Of a stretch of DNA of 55,629 nucleotides, positions 33,252-42,391 are shown piece after piece. Origin of the DNA: Enorma sp964624825 (GTDB taxonomy: Bacteria; Actinomycetota; Coriobacteriia; Coriobacteriales; Coriobacteriaceae); NCBI GenBank assembly GCA_964624825.1, contig CAZUYD010000012.1, positions 1 to 55,629 on the forward strand. The letters run 5' to 3'. Below the pieces are notes generated by a model that was not told where the DNA came from, ran no database searches, and worked only from the letters and a program-made list of their open reading frames with translations. Both the position numbers and the translations under genes were made by a program. Positions within the stretch are counted from its first letter, which is position 1; each line of letters begins with the position of its first letter.

Positions 33252-34382
33252 TCACTTGCTCCAGACGCGGCGCGCCACGCGTTGCACTAGGTCAACTTTC
33301 GCCCACTGGTCATCCTCGGTGAGCTTGTTGCCGATCTCGCATGAGGCGAAGCCACACTGCGGGGAGAGGCACAGCCGTTCCAGCGGCACGTACTGCGACG
33401 CCTCTTCAATGCGGCGCACCAGCGAGTTCTCATCCTCCAAGGCAGCGTCCTTGGAGCTCACCAGGCCAAGCACCACATAGGCATCGTCCGCCACATATCG
33501 AAGCGGCTCGAATGTGCCGGCGCGCGGCGTGTCGAACTCAAGGTAGAAGCCGCGCACCTTTTCATCGGCGAAGAGGTAGGGTGCAATGGGGTCGTAGGCG
33601 CCCGAGAACGCGTACGTCGAGTGGTAGTTACCGCGACATACGTGCGTGTTGACCGCCAGGTCATGGGGAATACCCTCGAGCGCAGCGTTGTTGATGGCCA
33701 CACCCAGGCGGCTGATGCGCTCGATGTCCGCTGGGGTCATGCCGGTGTTCTTGCGGAACTCGTCGTCACAATAGATGCCCCAGGTGCAGTCATCGAACTG
33801 AATATTGCGGCATCCTGCGGCGTAGAGGTCGGCGATCACCGTGCGGTAGGCGGCCGCGATCGCCTCGGCCAGCTCCTCGTTGGTGGCATAGACGGCGCGA
33901 AGGCTCTCTTGCTGCCCGTCGCAGCGATCGAGCGTGACTTCCGAGAACGTTTGGATAGGGGCGGGTATGGTTTGACGAGCCACCTGGCCTTCGCTGGCCA
34001 GCGCGGCAACGAACTTGAAGTGCTCCACGAAGGGATGGTTCTCGCCGGTGATGGGACCCACCACCACGGCGGTATCGGCCGTGGTCTCCTCATCGTGGAA
34101 CCGATATCCCTCGCGCGATGTACGCCGTTCGATTCCGTTCAGGCCCCACATGAAGTCGAGGTGCCAGTACGAACGACGGAACTCGCCATCGGTTACCACG
34201 CGCAAGCCGTGCGCGGTTTGCTTGGCTACCAGGTCGCGAATGGCTGTGTCCTCGACGGTCTTGAGTTGGTCGGCATCGATCACGCCGGCAGCAAAGTCGG
34301 CGCGCGCTTGCTTGAGCACATCGGGACGCAGGAAGCTCCCCACGACGTCGGCGCGAAACGGAGGGATGGTGGTTGCAGACAT
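33252..34382 (-). CDS. Cobalamin-independent methionine synthase C-terminal-domain protein (YxjG/YxjH type)
   Basis: A 376-residue MetE C-terminal-like TIM barrel. Seen: FRADVVGSFLRPDVLKQAR at the N-terminus, GLRVVTDGEFRRSYWHLDFM, NIQFDDCTWG, VNTHVCRGNY (zinc His-x-Cys) and LSPQCGFASCE (zinc Cys). It lacks the MetE N-terminal domain, as in B. subtilis YxjG/YxjH and the archaeal MetE family. It likely transfers a methyl group to homocysteine or a related thiol; the methyl donor is unknown. ATG 34382 follows GAAAGAG. It stands alone on the minus strand, with an apparent leader of about 160 bases. Confidence 0.88.
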   Translation of the reverse strand: MSATTIPPFRADVVGSFLRPDVLKQARADFAAGVIDADQLKTVEDTAIRDLVAKQTAHGLRVVTDGEFRRSYWHLDFMWGLNGIERRTSREGYRFHDEETTADTAVVVGPITGENHPFVEHFKFVAALASEGQVARQTIPAPIQTFSEVTLDRCDGQQESLRAVYATNEELAEAIAAAYRTVIADLYAAGCRNIQFDDCTWGIYCDDEFRKNTGMTPADIERISRLGVAINNAALEGIPHDLAVNTHVCRGNYHSTYAFSGAYDPIAPYLFADEKVRGFYLEFDTPRAGTFEPLRYVADDAYVVLGLVSSKDAALEDENSLVRRIEEASQYVPLERLCLSPQCGFASCEIGNKLTEDDQWAKVDLVQRVARRVWSK

Positions 34383-34548
34383 GAGCGGCTCTTTCTAACG
34401 GGTTTCGATACGGACGGGGGCTGTGGGCAAAACATCGGACGCGCGGCGCGCCGAAATCGGCTTCTGTGTACCCAACGCGGCTGGCGTTCGAGTCGGTTCT
34501 CATGCATTCCGGCTCGGCGAGCATCCGGGTTTGCTTTTTCTTTATAGA

Positions 34549-34577
34549 ACTATAGCAGGCATAGCAGGCGGGCTCTC
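34549..34577 (-). promoter_or_regulatory. Extended -10 promoter of the MetE-like gene
   Basis: On the minus strand TGCTATAGT (plus-strand 34549-34557) fits an extended -10. No -35 of note is seen. It leaves a leader of about 160 bases before ATG 34382. I could not match the leader to a SAM or cobalamin riboswitch. Confidence 0.4.
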
Positions 34578-34613
34578 CAGATGGAGCCGAGCATACAAAA
34601 TGGCGATAGGTGC

Positions 34614-34889
34614 ACCGGAGCGCGTGCGCATGCACGCGCAGCATGCTGCGTCACCATCGTGATCGTGCGCGAGGACTTGACCGGAGCGCGTGCGCAGGAA
34701 TGCGCGGCATGCTGCGCGCGAGGTCGTTGAGGAGNNNNNNNNNNNNNNNNNNNNNNNNNNNNNNNNNNNNNNNNNNNNNNNNNNNNNNNNNNNNNNNNNN
34801 NNNNNNNNNNNNNNNNNNNNNNNNNNNNNNNNNNACCGGAGCGCGTGCGCAGGAATGCGCGGCATGCTGCGCGCGAGGTCGTTGAGGAG
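34614..34889. repeat. Approximately 66-bp GC-rich tandem repeats around the assembly gap
   Basis: A unit starting accggagcgcgtgcgca occurs at 34614 (diverged), at 34680-34734 and at 34835-34889. The last two are identical over 55 bases and directly flank the N run. The first two are 66 bases apart. The gap therefore sits in a tandem array that the assembler could not resolve. Confidence 0.75.
34735..34834. other. Assembly gap (100 N)
   Basis: Exactly 100 ambiguous bases, the usual placeholder for a scaffold gap of unknown length. The true length of the repeat array is unknown, and sequence or a gene could be missing here. Confidence 0.98.
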
Positions 34890-34976
34890 ACGGTATGGAG
34901 AGCGCATCCGAATCCCATGCCATCGTCGTCACCGGCGGCTGGGCTCACCGGGTCCAGCTTCGTTCATCTGGCAGGT

Positions 34977-35084
34977 GGCCAAGCGCATTTCATGCAATGA
35001 TCCGCTCGTGTCGTGCAGGCGCTGTGTGCGCGCCGTATCGAGGCCAAGCGCATTCATGCAATAATCCCTTCGTGTCGTGCACGG
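34977..35084. repeat. Two imperfect 44-bp direct repeats, 65 bp apart
   Basis: ggccaagcgcatttcatgca and its continuation (34977-35020) recur almost unchanged at 35042-35084; the two copies also share cgtgtcgtgcaggc/cgtgtcgtgcacggc. The period is close to that of the array around the gap. No coding sense on either strand. The following 35085-35250 holds nothing recognised. Confidence 0.6.
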
Positions 35085-35250
35085 CATGGAGCGAATGAAC
35101 CACAGGCCCATTTCATATCTCGCAGCTCTCGATGCGATGGTGTAGGAGACTCTGGCCTCTCGACCCCAAGCTCGATTTTTCCAAACCGGGACAATGTTCA
35201 AAGTTGGCGGAGCGGTTTGTCGGCCTTCACGGTTTTCGCACGGCAGCCTC

Positions 35251-35281
35251 TTGCATCTTATGCTGCGTGTTGTGCTAAACT
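35251..35281 (+). promoter_or_regulatory. Candidate promoter upstream of rho
   Basis: TTGCAT (35251-35256) and TAAACT (35276-35281) have a long 19-base spacer; the GCTAAACT block recurs upstream of ptsH. The leader to rho would be about 400 bases. It contains hairpins agacgc/gcgtct (near 35290-35310) and gtgacg/cgtcac (near 35529-35547), in keeping with the long autoregulated rho leaders known elsewhere. Low certainty. Confidence 0.35.
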
Positions 35282-35693
35282 GCAACCGAGACGCGTGCAA
35301 TGCGTCTATACCTTTATTCAAATCCATAGCCGACACCGTGTTTATATCTTGCCTTGTAGCGTGTTCCGGCTGGCCATGCGGCCGTATGAATGAAACGAAT
35401 ACGCATATATCTAGGTGCTAGATTTATGCAGATGATGACAGGTGTTCAACGTGCGGGCATACGATGGGAGGCCGCGATAAGGTTTTTGGCACCGTCGCCG
35501 GGGATGGGCTTGCGTGCCGGTAGGTGGGAGTGACGTCTCTGGCGTCACCGATTCATTGTTGTCGATTAGGTGGTGTTTATAGGACGCGAAACAGCCGTTT
35601 CATTCAATGCGTTGGAAACGTCGCTCGGTACCTGGCGGGCGGCTTCGGTTTGAAAATGTTCATGAAGCACTGGAAGAAGGTTGAGCAGGCATC

Positions 35694-38039
35694 GTGGCAG
35701 AAGATACAACGATGAGCCAAATGGATAGTTCTTCGGGGGAGCAGCTGGAGGTATCGCACGATACGCCGCGCCGTGTCACACGCGCGCGCCGTACCGTGCG
35801 CAAGAAAGCGGATGCCGCGGGCGATGCGCCTGCGGCGGAGGTCTCAGACGAGATCGCCCAAGCTCGCGCGCTCGCGCAAGTTTCGCAGGCGTCGGTCGTC
35901 CGCAGACAGCGTCGCGCCGAAGCGCGCGCAGAGGAGGCGCTGGCGGCACCCGACACGGCGAGCGATACGCTGACGGGGGAGTCGGCACCTGCGCCTGCGA
36001 AGCCCGCGACAAGAGGACGGAGGGCAAAGGCGCCCGCGAAAGCTTCTGCTCATGCGCCCGCTAAAACATCCGCGAAGGCCTCTGCCGTCGTGTCCGACAA
36101 AGCTTCTGCCGCCGCGCCTACCAAGGCCAAGGCGTCCGCCAAGACCGCTGCACCCAAGAAATCCACTCGAAAGACGAGCGACGACCCGACGTCTGCCTCC
36201 GCTCTGCTGGGGGAGACCTCGGATACGGCCCCGTCGATCCCGTTGGTCGATCCTTCGCTGCGCCCGCATCGACGCGGGCGAAAGCCCAAGGCGTACGTCG
36301 AGGCCGAGCGCGCTGCTGCCGTGGCGCTTGCAGCTGCCAACGCGGCAGCTCATGCAGGCGCTTCGGCGGATGAAGGCACTTCCGTGCCTGCACGGGACGC
36401 GGCATCCTCGGAATCTGATGTCGTGAGGGAAGATGCCGCAACGACCACATCTCAGCGTGATGCGGCTATGGTCGCGCACGAGGCGCATGCGTCTGCAACG
36501 CAGCGCGATCAGCAAGCACCGGGCGCAGGGCAAGAGCCGGATGCCTCGGCAAAAGAGCACACTGAGAGTTCCGCGACGAGCAAGAACGGCCGTGTGAGGC
36601 GCGAGCACTCGAGCACGCAGCGAGCCAACGGACAGCGTGACGACCGCGCCAATGCCGCGCGCGCCATCAACGACCGCGCCAACGATCGCAACGCTGATCG
36701 CACCAACCGGCGCAATCGCCAGCAAAACCGTAAGAACCGTAACAGTCGCTATGCGCAGTCCGAGCCGAGCCTCTCGCGTGAAGAGCTGACCGCCATGAAA
36801 GTGGCCGAGCTCCGTGAGAAGGCTAAGGAGCTCGACCTCGACGTCAAGGGCAAGAAGAAGGCCGAGCTCGTCGAAGAGGTCTACGCGGCCGCGGCGCGCG
36901 CGGAGGGTTTTCGCGACATCGCGGGCATCTTGGACATTTCGAACGAGGGCTTCGGCTACATTCGCGCCCATGGGTACATGCCAAGTCGCGACGACGCGTT
37001 CGTGCCGGCGAATCTCATCCGTGCCGCCCGCCTGCGCGCAGGCGACCTCATCGAAGGTTCGCTCCGCCCCGCACGTCCCGGCGATAAGTTCCCGGGGCTC
37101 GCAAAGATCAAGACGGTGAACGGCCTCGATCCCGAGGAGATCCGCACCCGTCCCAAATTCAGCGATCTTACGCCTATCTATCCCAACGAGCAGCTCAAGA
37201 TGGAGCACGGAAAGGACTCGATTACCGGCCGCGCCATCGACATCGTGAGCCCTATCGGCAAGGGGCAGCGCGGGCTCATCGTTTCGCCGCCCAAAGCGGG
37301 CAAAACCACCATCTTGAAGAAAATCTGCCAGTCCATTGCCGCGAACAACCCCGAGGTGCACCTCATCTGCCTGCTGGTGGACGAGCGTCCTGAAGAGGTC
37401 ACCGACATGCAGCGCTCCATCAAAGGCGATGTGGTCGCCTCGACGTTCGATATGCCCGCCGACAACCACACCCGCGTCTCGGAGCTTGTCATCGAGCGCG
37501 CCAAGCGCATCGTGGAGCTGGGCGGCGACGTGGTGGTCGTGCTCGACTCCATCACCCGTCTCGCGCGCGCCTACAACCTGGCGGCGCCGGCCTCTGGTCG
37601 CATCCTCTCCGGTGGCGTGGATTCGGCTGCGCTCTACCCGCCCAAGCGCTTTCTGGGTGCCGCGCGCAACATCGAGAACGGCGGTTCGCTCACCATCCTC
37701 GCATCGGCGCTCATCGACACCGGCTCCAAGATGGACGAGGTGATTTTCGAGGAGTTTAAGGGAACGGGCAACATGGAGCTCAAGCTCGATCGCGACCTGG
37801 CCGATCGCCGCATCTTCCCGGCTATCGACCCGGTCGCCTCGGGCACGCGCAACGAGGACCTGCTCATTCCCGAGCAACTGCGCCCCTTCGTGTGGGGCAT
37901 CCGTCGCGTGCTGGCGAACATGTCGAACACCGAGCGCTGCGCCTCTGCCTTTGTTAAGGGGCTCAAGCAGACGAACTCGAACGAGGAGTTCCTTATCCGA
38001 TCGGCAAAGCGCGCACAGGAGCACGGCGATATGCTCTAG
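35694..38039 (+). CDS. rho: Transcription termination factor Rho with long N-terminal extension
   Basis: A 781-residue Rho. Residues 1 to about 355 are a low-complexity Ala/Lys/Ser/Arg-rich insertion, ending in an Arg/Asn-rich patch (NRRNRQQNRKNRNSRY). Then follow the Rho N-domain (LSREELTAMKVAELREKAKE), the cold-shock RNA-binding fold (GFGYIRAHGYMPSRDDAFV) and the RecA-like ATPase with Walker A PPKAGKTT, LLVDERPEEVTDMQR, the Walker B segment VVVVLDSITRLARAY and the R-loop/Q-loop region DLADRRIFPAIDP. Long basic, disordered inserts are known in actinobacterial Rho and can add RNA binding. Start GTG 35694 (AGCAGG 4 bases upstream) is uncertain; ATG 35712 is an alternative. Confidence 0.95.
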   Translation: MAEDTTMSQMDSSSGEQLEVSHDTPRRVTRARRTVRKKADAAGDAPAAEVSDEIAQARALAQVSQASVVRRQRRAEARAEEALAAPDTASDTLTGESAPAPAKPATRGRRAKAPAKASAHAPAKTSAKASAVVSDKASAAAPTKAKASAKTAAPKKSTRKTSDDPTSASALLGETSDTAPSIPLVDPSLRPHRRGRKPKAYVEAERAAAVALAAANAAAHAGASADEGTSVPARDAASSESDVVREDAATTTSQRDAAMVAHEAHASATQRDQQAPGAGQEPDASAKEHTESSATSKNGRVRREHSSTQRANGQRDDRANAARAINDRANDRNADRTNRRNRQQNRKNRNSRYAQSEPSLSREELTAMKVAELREKAKELDLDVKGKKKAELVEEVYAAAARAEGFRDIAGILDISNEGFGYIRAHGYMPSRDDAFVPANLIRAARLRAGDLIEGSLRPARPGDKFPGLAKIKTVNGLDPEEIRTRPKFSDLTPIYPNEQLKMEHGKDSITGRAIDIVSPIGKGQRGLIVSPPKAGKTTILKKICQSIAANNPEVHLICLLVDERPEEVTDMQRSIKGDVVASTFDMPADNHTRVSELVIERAKRIVELGGDVVVVLDSITRLARAYNLAAPASGRILSGGVDSAALYPPKRFLGAARNIENGGSLTILASALIDTGSKMDEVIFEEFKGTGNMELKLDRDLADRRIFPAIDPVASGTRNEDLLIPEQLRPFVWGIRRVLANMSNTERCASAFVKGLKQTNSNEEFLIRSAKRAQEHGDML

Positions 38040-38117
38040 TTGGAGGATAACGGTCTAGAGCCAGTGTTAGATCGCCACGCGCTTTATCAAGTGTGTAAGG
38101 GTCTGAGAGCTTTGTAA

Positions 38118-38151
38118 GGCGTTCGTTCGCATATGCGGCGAGCGCCTTTTT
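38118..38151 (+). terminator. Rho-independent terminator after rho
   Basis: ggcgttcg (38118-38125) pairs with cgagcgcc (38139-38146; one G-T pair) and is followed by five T. It lies 80 bases past the rho stop. Confidence 0.75.
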
Positions 38152-38187
38152 GTTGGGGCATCGTTGCGGGGCGTGCCAAGCCGGCAG

Positions 38188-38226
38188 TTTGCCGCGCTGG
38201 AACGCATGTCGGCTCAGCGCGGCAAA
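38188..38226. repeat. 12-bp perfect inverted repeat between convergent genes
   Basis: tttgccgcgctg (38188-38199) and cagcgcggcaaa (38215-38226) are exact complements with a 15-base loop, just after the rho terminator and 26 bases beyond the stop of the minus-strand amidohydrolase gene. It probably helps end that transcript, although no long U-tract follows. Confidence 0.5.
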
Positions 38227-38252
38227 GCTTGTTGCCATGTTCGCGTACGGCC

Positions 38253-39881
38253 TTAGGCCTGCCAGACGGTCTCGGCCTCTTTGATGGTGCGCAGTACCTG
38301 GATGTCGCGCACGTCTTTGGGATCGCACGCGAGCGGATCGTTATCGAGGACGGCCATGTCGGCGAGCTTGCCCACCTCAAGCGTGCCCTTGCGGGCTTCT
38401 TCGCCATATTGATAGGCTGCGTTTGTCGTAATGCCCCGCAGCGCCTCATAGGTAGAAACGCAGAGCGATTGATCGAGTTCCTCGCCCGCTTTGGTGCGGC
38501 GCTGCGTGGCGCACCACACAGAGAGCATCATGTTGTTCGGCACAATGGGAGTGTCGTTGTGCAGCGTGAACGGCAACCCTTCGTCCAGAGCCCAGGCGCA
38601 GGCAGATACCTTTGAGCCCCGTTCCCGGCCGAAGTTTTTCAGGTGCACGTCGGCCCAGTACCACACATGGCTCGAGAAGATCGAGGGAATCATGCCGAGT
38701 TCGCGCATCTGGGCATACTGGTCGCGGCGCGCGGTCTGGCAATGAACCATAACGGGGCGCAGCGCGCGCTTGCGCGAGTTAGGGGAGTCCTCAAGCGCTT
38801 GACGGTAGCACCGGAGCAATTGATCGCTTGCCGCATCGCCGTTGCAATGGGTGAGGAGCTGGTGGTTCGAGTCGATCGCGCCGCGGCAAAGCGTGTAGAC
38901 TGTGTTGTCATTCATTACCGGGTATCCGCAGTATGCGGGATCATCGTCGGGCGAGATGGCGAGATAGGGCTTCGTCATCCAAGCGGTGCGCCCTTGCGGA
39001 GAGCCGTCGAGAATCAGCTTATGCCCGCCGATGCGCACGCGCCCGCGATAGGCAAGGCCGTCGAGCTCGGGGTGCCGTTCGCACAGGACCTGCGCGTTCA
39101 TGTCCATAAAGCTTGCCGGGTATGCGACCACATCGAGCTTGAGCCGGCCGGCCTCATTGGACCAGCGCGCCAGCGCGTCGAACGAATCGCCACCCGAGGC
39201 ACCGTCTTGGCAGGTGGTGATGCCGTAGCGAAGGTACTGCTCCTGCATGCCGTCGGTGAGTGCGTCGTAGTCGATGGCAAAGCGCGGGCTCATCACGCGT
39301 TCGCTGATCTGCGCCATCGCCGCCGGCTCCTCCCAGGGGCCTGCGATGCGTCCTTGCGCATCGCGCACCCAGTGGCCGCCTGCGGGGTCGGGCTCGAAGG
39401 GGTCGATGCCCGCGAGCTCATATGCGCGCGCGTTCGCCGATCCCAGATGCCCTGAGACATGCGTGATGACGATGGGAATCTCGGTCGATACCTGGTCGAG
39501 CTCGCTTGCAAGCGGATGCCGCAGCTCAGCTAGGGCGTTGTGGTCATATCCCATGCCGACGGCAACGCCATCCGATCCAATGCGGTGCGCCTCGATCCCT
39601 GTACGGAGCGCATCGAGCAGCTCTGAGATGCTTCGCACCTCACCGAGTTGGATGTATGCAAGGGTTTGCGCGGTCATGGTGAAGTGGCTGTGGGTATCGA
39701 TAAATCCGGGGAGCACGGTGGCGCCGTCCAGGTCGATGGCCTCGGCGTGCGGCGCGAACGCGCGAGCGCCCTCAAGCGTTCCGGTGTAGGCGATCTTTCC
39801 AGCATCGTTGGCCACGAGCGCGTCAAATCGATCGTCCTCACCGGTCATAGGTATGAAGGCGGCGTTATAGAAGAGCTTCAC
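38253..39881 (-). CDS. YtcJ-like metal-dependent amidohydrolase
   Basis: A 542-residue amidohydrolase-superfamily protein (Amidohydro_3/YtcJ type). The HxH metal motif is in GATVLPGFIDTHSHF near residue 60. Other conserved parts are THVSGHLGSANARAYELAGI, GITTCQDGASGGDSFDALAR, LTHCNGDAASDQLL and the C-terminal LEVGKLADMAVLDNDPL. Substrates of this family are mostly unknown (amides, imides, formamide-like compounds). GTG 39881 is chosen because AAAGGAG lies 4-10 bases upstream; the frame runs further upstream only as antisense to the next gene. The MFS exporter gene is 53 bp upstream on the same strand, so the two may form an operon. Confidence 0.88.
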   Translation of the reverse strand: MKLFYNAAFIPMTGEDDRFDALVANDAGKIAYTGTLEGARAFAPHAEAIDLDGATVLPGFIDTHSHFTMTAQTLAYIQLGEVRSISELLDALRTGIEAHRIGSDGVAVGMGYDHNALAELRHPLASELDQVSTEIPIVITHVSGHLGSANARAYELAGIDPFEPDPAGGHWVRDAQGRIAGPWEEPAAMAQISERVMSPRFAIDYDALTDGMQEQYLRYGITTCQDGASGGDSFDALARWSNEAGRLKLDVVAYPASFMDMNAQVLCERHPELDGLAYRGRVRIGGHKLILDGSPQGRTAWMTKPYLAISPDDDPAYCGYPVMNDNTVYTLCRGAIDSNHQLLTHCNGDAASDQLLRCYRQALEDSPNSRKRALRPVMVHCQTARRDQYAQMRELGMIPSIFSSHVWYWADVHLKNFGRERGSKVSACAWALDEGLPFTLHNDTPIVPNNMMLSVWCATQRRTKAGEELDQSLCVSTYEALRGITTNAAYQYGEEARKGTLEVGKLADMAVLDNDPLACDPKDVRDIQVLRTIKEAETVWQA

Positions 39882-39934
39882 GATAGCTCCTTTCGGTCGA
39901 CGAATTGCATGGATTGCATGAATTGCGCGGGCTG

Positions 39935-41608
39935 TTACCGCGAAGACTCGGCGGTGGGCTCCTTTGCGGGCTTGCGCGCGCCGTCTCGGTCGATGTGGAT
40001 CATCCGTGCACTCAGCGATCCGAGAAGGCACAGGACAAAGGTAACGGCCAGCGAAACGCGAATGCCATCCACACGCGCTTGCGCGTAGAGCTCCGTTGCC
40101 TGCTCGATGGCGCTCTCGTCGGTGACGCCCTGCGCTTCGAGGCGCGCCTGGAACGACTCGTTGCTCTCCATCTGCAGATCTTGGGAAATCGCCGCAGCGG
40201 TTTGCTGGTCGATGCCATCGATGGCGGCGAGGCTTGCGTTCATCGTGCCGGAGATCCACGCGATCATGATGGTTCCCAGCAGGGCAACCGCAATGGCCTG
40301 ACCGGTGTTTCTGCAGGTGGCCTGCACGCCGCCCGACTGCGCCGCATTGCGCTCGTCGAGGGCGAGCGAGATGATGGGGCCGGCCTGCGAGGCCACGGCG
40401 CCCGCGCCGAAGCCCGAAAGGACGTTGCTCAAGATGAGGAGCGGAAAATCGATGCCGTTCGGAATGATGCAGAGCGCGCTTGTGATAACGCTCAGCAGCA
40501 CGATGGCATAGCCTACCAGGAGGATCGTGCGGTGCCGAACCCGGGGGAACAGCCGCGCGATGCCAAGCGAGGCGAAGAACATGGCAAAGCCGAACGCCAG
40601 CGAAACCAAGCTGGTAAACGTGGCGCTCATACCGAGCACGACTTGCATGTAAGGGGTGAACAGGATGATCTTCATGCCCATGAAGAAGAAGCTCACCGTG
40701 CAGGCGCACAGGCCGGTGAGTACTTGCGGTTCACGAAGGAACGCGCTCGGCAGCAGACAGCGTCCGTTGCGCTGCTCGATGGCGCGCTCTGCGCGCACCA
40801 GGGTGACCAGCAGCGCAATGCCGAGCCCGATAAAGAGTAGAGCCGGCGAGATTCCTGCGATGGAGAAGGGCGCTGCGTCCGTAGCGGACAACAACCCCCA
40901 GCTGGTGACATTCGAGACGCCAACAATAAAGTAGAACAGGCCGCTTGCGGCAAGGCCGGCGCCGATGCCGTCGAACCGCGATTTTTGGCCGGAATTGTCA
41001 ATGTGAGGAAGCTTGAACGATCCTATGAGCACGAGTAGGAAATAGCAACCGAGCACGCCGAACGTAAAGCGGAAGCCCGTGAAGTCAAGCAGGATGCTCA
41101 AGAAGATGGGAAAGATGATTGCGATTCCGGAGGCGGAAGAGACGCCGCCGTATGCGATGGCGCGATGCTGGGGGTTGTGCCAAATCTTGGGTACCAGGCC
41201 GAGCATCGAGGGGATGAGAAGGCTCGCCCCGAGACCCACAAGGAGTCTGCCGCACCAGGTAAGGACGAACATGTTGGGTGCAAACGCCGCCGCGAATTCG
41301 CCAATGGCGGCAAGCGATGCGCCAATGCGGAAGTTGCGCTTCCAGCCGATGATGTCTCCGATCATGCCGCCCACAATCATGCATGCGCCCGCGACGAGCG
41401 AATAGACCGTGTTGAGTATTTGTATTTCGGAGGTTGTCGCTCCAAGCGCCGAGGTGATGGAGCCGGTAGCGATTGAGAGCGTGCCGTTATCTCCCGACGT
41501 GCCAATTTGAGCCGCCATGAGCAGAACAAGGGGGAGTACCGAGAACTTCTGCGCGGCTTGTGTCGTGCCGCCCGGGTCGAGTCGCTCCGATGCCTTCGAT
41601 TCCAGCAT
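39935..41608 (-). CDS. MFS transporter, 14-helix DHA2 (EmrB/QacA) type
   Basis: A 557-residue membrane protein with about 14 hydrophobic helices. The MFS motif A region GGMIGDIIGWKRNFRIGAS follows helix 2, and antiporter motif C-like glycines lie in SGIAIIFPIFLS. A periplasmic segment with SNESFQARLEAQGVTDESA lies before the last helix. DHA2 members export drugs or metabolites by proton antiport. Co-orientation with the amidohydrolase suggests a shared small-molecule substrate, by inference. ATG 41608 has GGGACC about 12 bases upstream. Confidence 0.88.
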   Translation of the reverse strand: MLESKASERLDPGGTTQAAQKFSVLPLVLLMAAQIGTSGDNGTLSIATGSITSALGATTSEIQILNTVYSLVAGACMIVGGMIGDIIGWKRNFRIGASLAAIGEFAAAFAPNMFVLTWCGRLLVGLGASLLIPSMLGLVPKIWHNPQHRAIAYGGVSSASGIAIIFPIFLSILLDFTGFRFTFGVLGCYFLLVLIGSFKLPHIDNSGQKSRFDGIGAGLAASGLFYFIVGVSNVTSWGLLSATDAAPFSIAGISPALLFIGLGIALLVTLVRAERAIEQRNGRCLLPSAFLREPQVLTGLCACTVSFFFMGMKIILFTPYMQVVLGMSATFTSLVSLAFGFAMFFASLGIARLFPRVRHRTILLVGYAIVLLSVITSALCIIPNGIDFPLLILSNVLSGFGAGAVASQAGPIISLALDERNAAQSGGVQATCRNTGQAIAVALLGTIMIAWISGTMNASLAAIDGIDQQTAAAISQDLQMESNESFQARLEAQGVTDESAIEQATELYAQARVDGIRVSLAVTFVLCLLGSLSARMIHIDRDGARKPAKEPTAESSR

Positions 41609-41643
41609 ATGCTACATGGTCCCTTCTAGAGAGGCGGATACAT

Positions 41644-41674
41644 CTTGCCGCAGCGGTGCATGCGCTGCGGCAAG
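41644..41674 (-). promoter_or_regulatory. Strong hairpin in the MFS gene leader
   Basis: A perfect 12-bp stem cttgccgcagcg/cgctgcggcaag with a 7-base loop sits 36 bases upstream of the MFS start. It is in the right place to control translation or to be an operator. No T-run follows. The rest of 41675-41979 holds nothing recognised. Confidence 0.45.
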
Positions 41675-41979
41675 CGTATGCTAGCTCTCCAGCTGAACAG
41701 CCTCGGTACTTTCATGTAAAACACTCGATGGATTAATCTTTGCTGAAGATTCGGTTGGCCTCTCACCGAGCGAGGGCCCGCGTTTCTCTTGGCATGCTTG
41801 GCATGCATGGAGCGAGGCGATAAGACCTTGTGCGTCTCGCCAACGGTGCGCTCCGCGAGGCGGCTGCAGCTTCCTCTTACGGGGTGCAGCCGCGTGCATC
41901 GCACCGCGAGCGCGGCTGCCGCCCGCATATCGACTTTCTGAGAAGTCGCACAGCCCTGATGGGCTACAAAATCTTTGGG

Positions 41980-42053
41980 TGCGCCATGGGGGATTCGAAC
42001 CCTCGACCTTGAGATTAGAAGTCTCCTGCTCTATCCGGCTGAGCTAATGGCGC
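41980..42053 (-). tRNA. tRNA-Arg (anticodon UCU)
   Basis: The minus strand folds as a cloverleaf: acceptor GCGCCAT/ATGGCGC, D-arm GCTC/GAGC, anticodon loop CTTCTAA with anticodon TCT, and T-loop TTCGAAT. It decodes AGA/AGG. My fold leaves one mismatch at the base of the anticodon stem and an A-C mismatch in the T stem. The 3' CCA is not encoded (ACCC follows), so the CCA-adding enzyme at 47247 is needed. Confidence 0.93.
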
Positions 42054-42211
42054 AAAAGAGCACAGCAGATTATACGACATGCATCCGCGCCACAGGCTCG
42101 TCTGCGGAGAAATATCAGGTTGTCTGCGCATCGAGCGTGCCGCTCGGCCTCGGTTGTCCGGTAATGCATGCAAATGGTCGCGAATCGTGTGGTTTTGCTC
42201 ACTTCGTGGCT

Positions 42212-42312
42212 GTTATTGCGTGGGATTGGGTGTATATAATTTCACTGCTGTGCGGCCATGAGGCCGAATGTAGTCGTTTCTGCTCATTGGCGGCTGCGAG
42301 ATGCGCTAAACT
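42212..42312 (+). promoter_or_regulatory. Promoter region of ptsH
   Basis: Two -10 candidates: TATAAT at 42235-42240 (with TTATTG-like sequence near 42212-42220) and TAAACT at 42307-42312 with TCATTG 17 bases upstream (42284-42289). The second resembles the candidate rho promoter. Apart from this, the stretch 42054-42391 shows no gene. Confidence 0.45.
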
Positions 42313-42391
42313 AGGGAATGTCGTTTGTATGTCCCAAGGAGTTTTGCCAGCTCGGGCAGGCTTGGGCAGTCAGGAAAAAAAGGAGACAGCT

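Noticed and set aside
34383..34545. SAM or cobalamin riboswitch in the MetE-like gene leader
   Set aside because: I looked for the conserved cores of these riboswitches and did not find them.
34614..35084. Possible CRISPR array (repeats with about 65-66-base period)
   Set aside because: Only two or three imperfect units of two different repeat types, identical sequence also between the supposed repeats, and no cas genes nearby. A tandem array is the better reading.
35844..38024. 726-codon minus-strand open frame opposite rho
   Set aside because: A shadow of the high-GC rho gene; the plus-strand frame has complete Rho motifs.
39882..40709. N-terminal extension of the amidohydrolase frame
   Set aside because: It reads antisense-frame sequence inside the MFS gene; GTG 39881 has a good ribosome site and gives family length.
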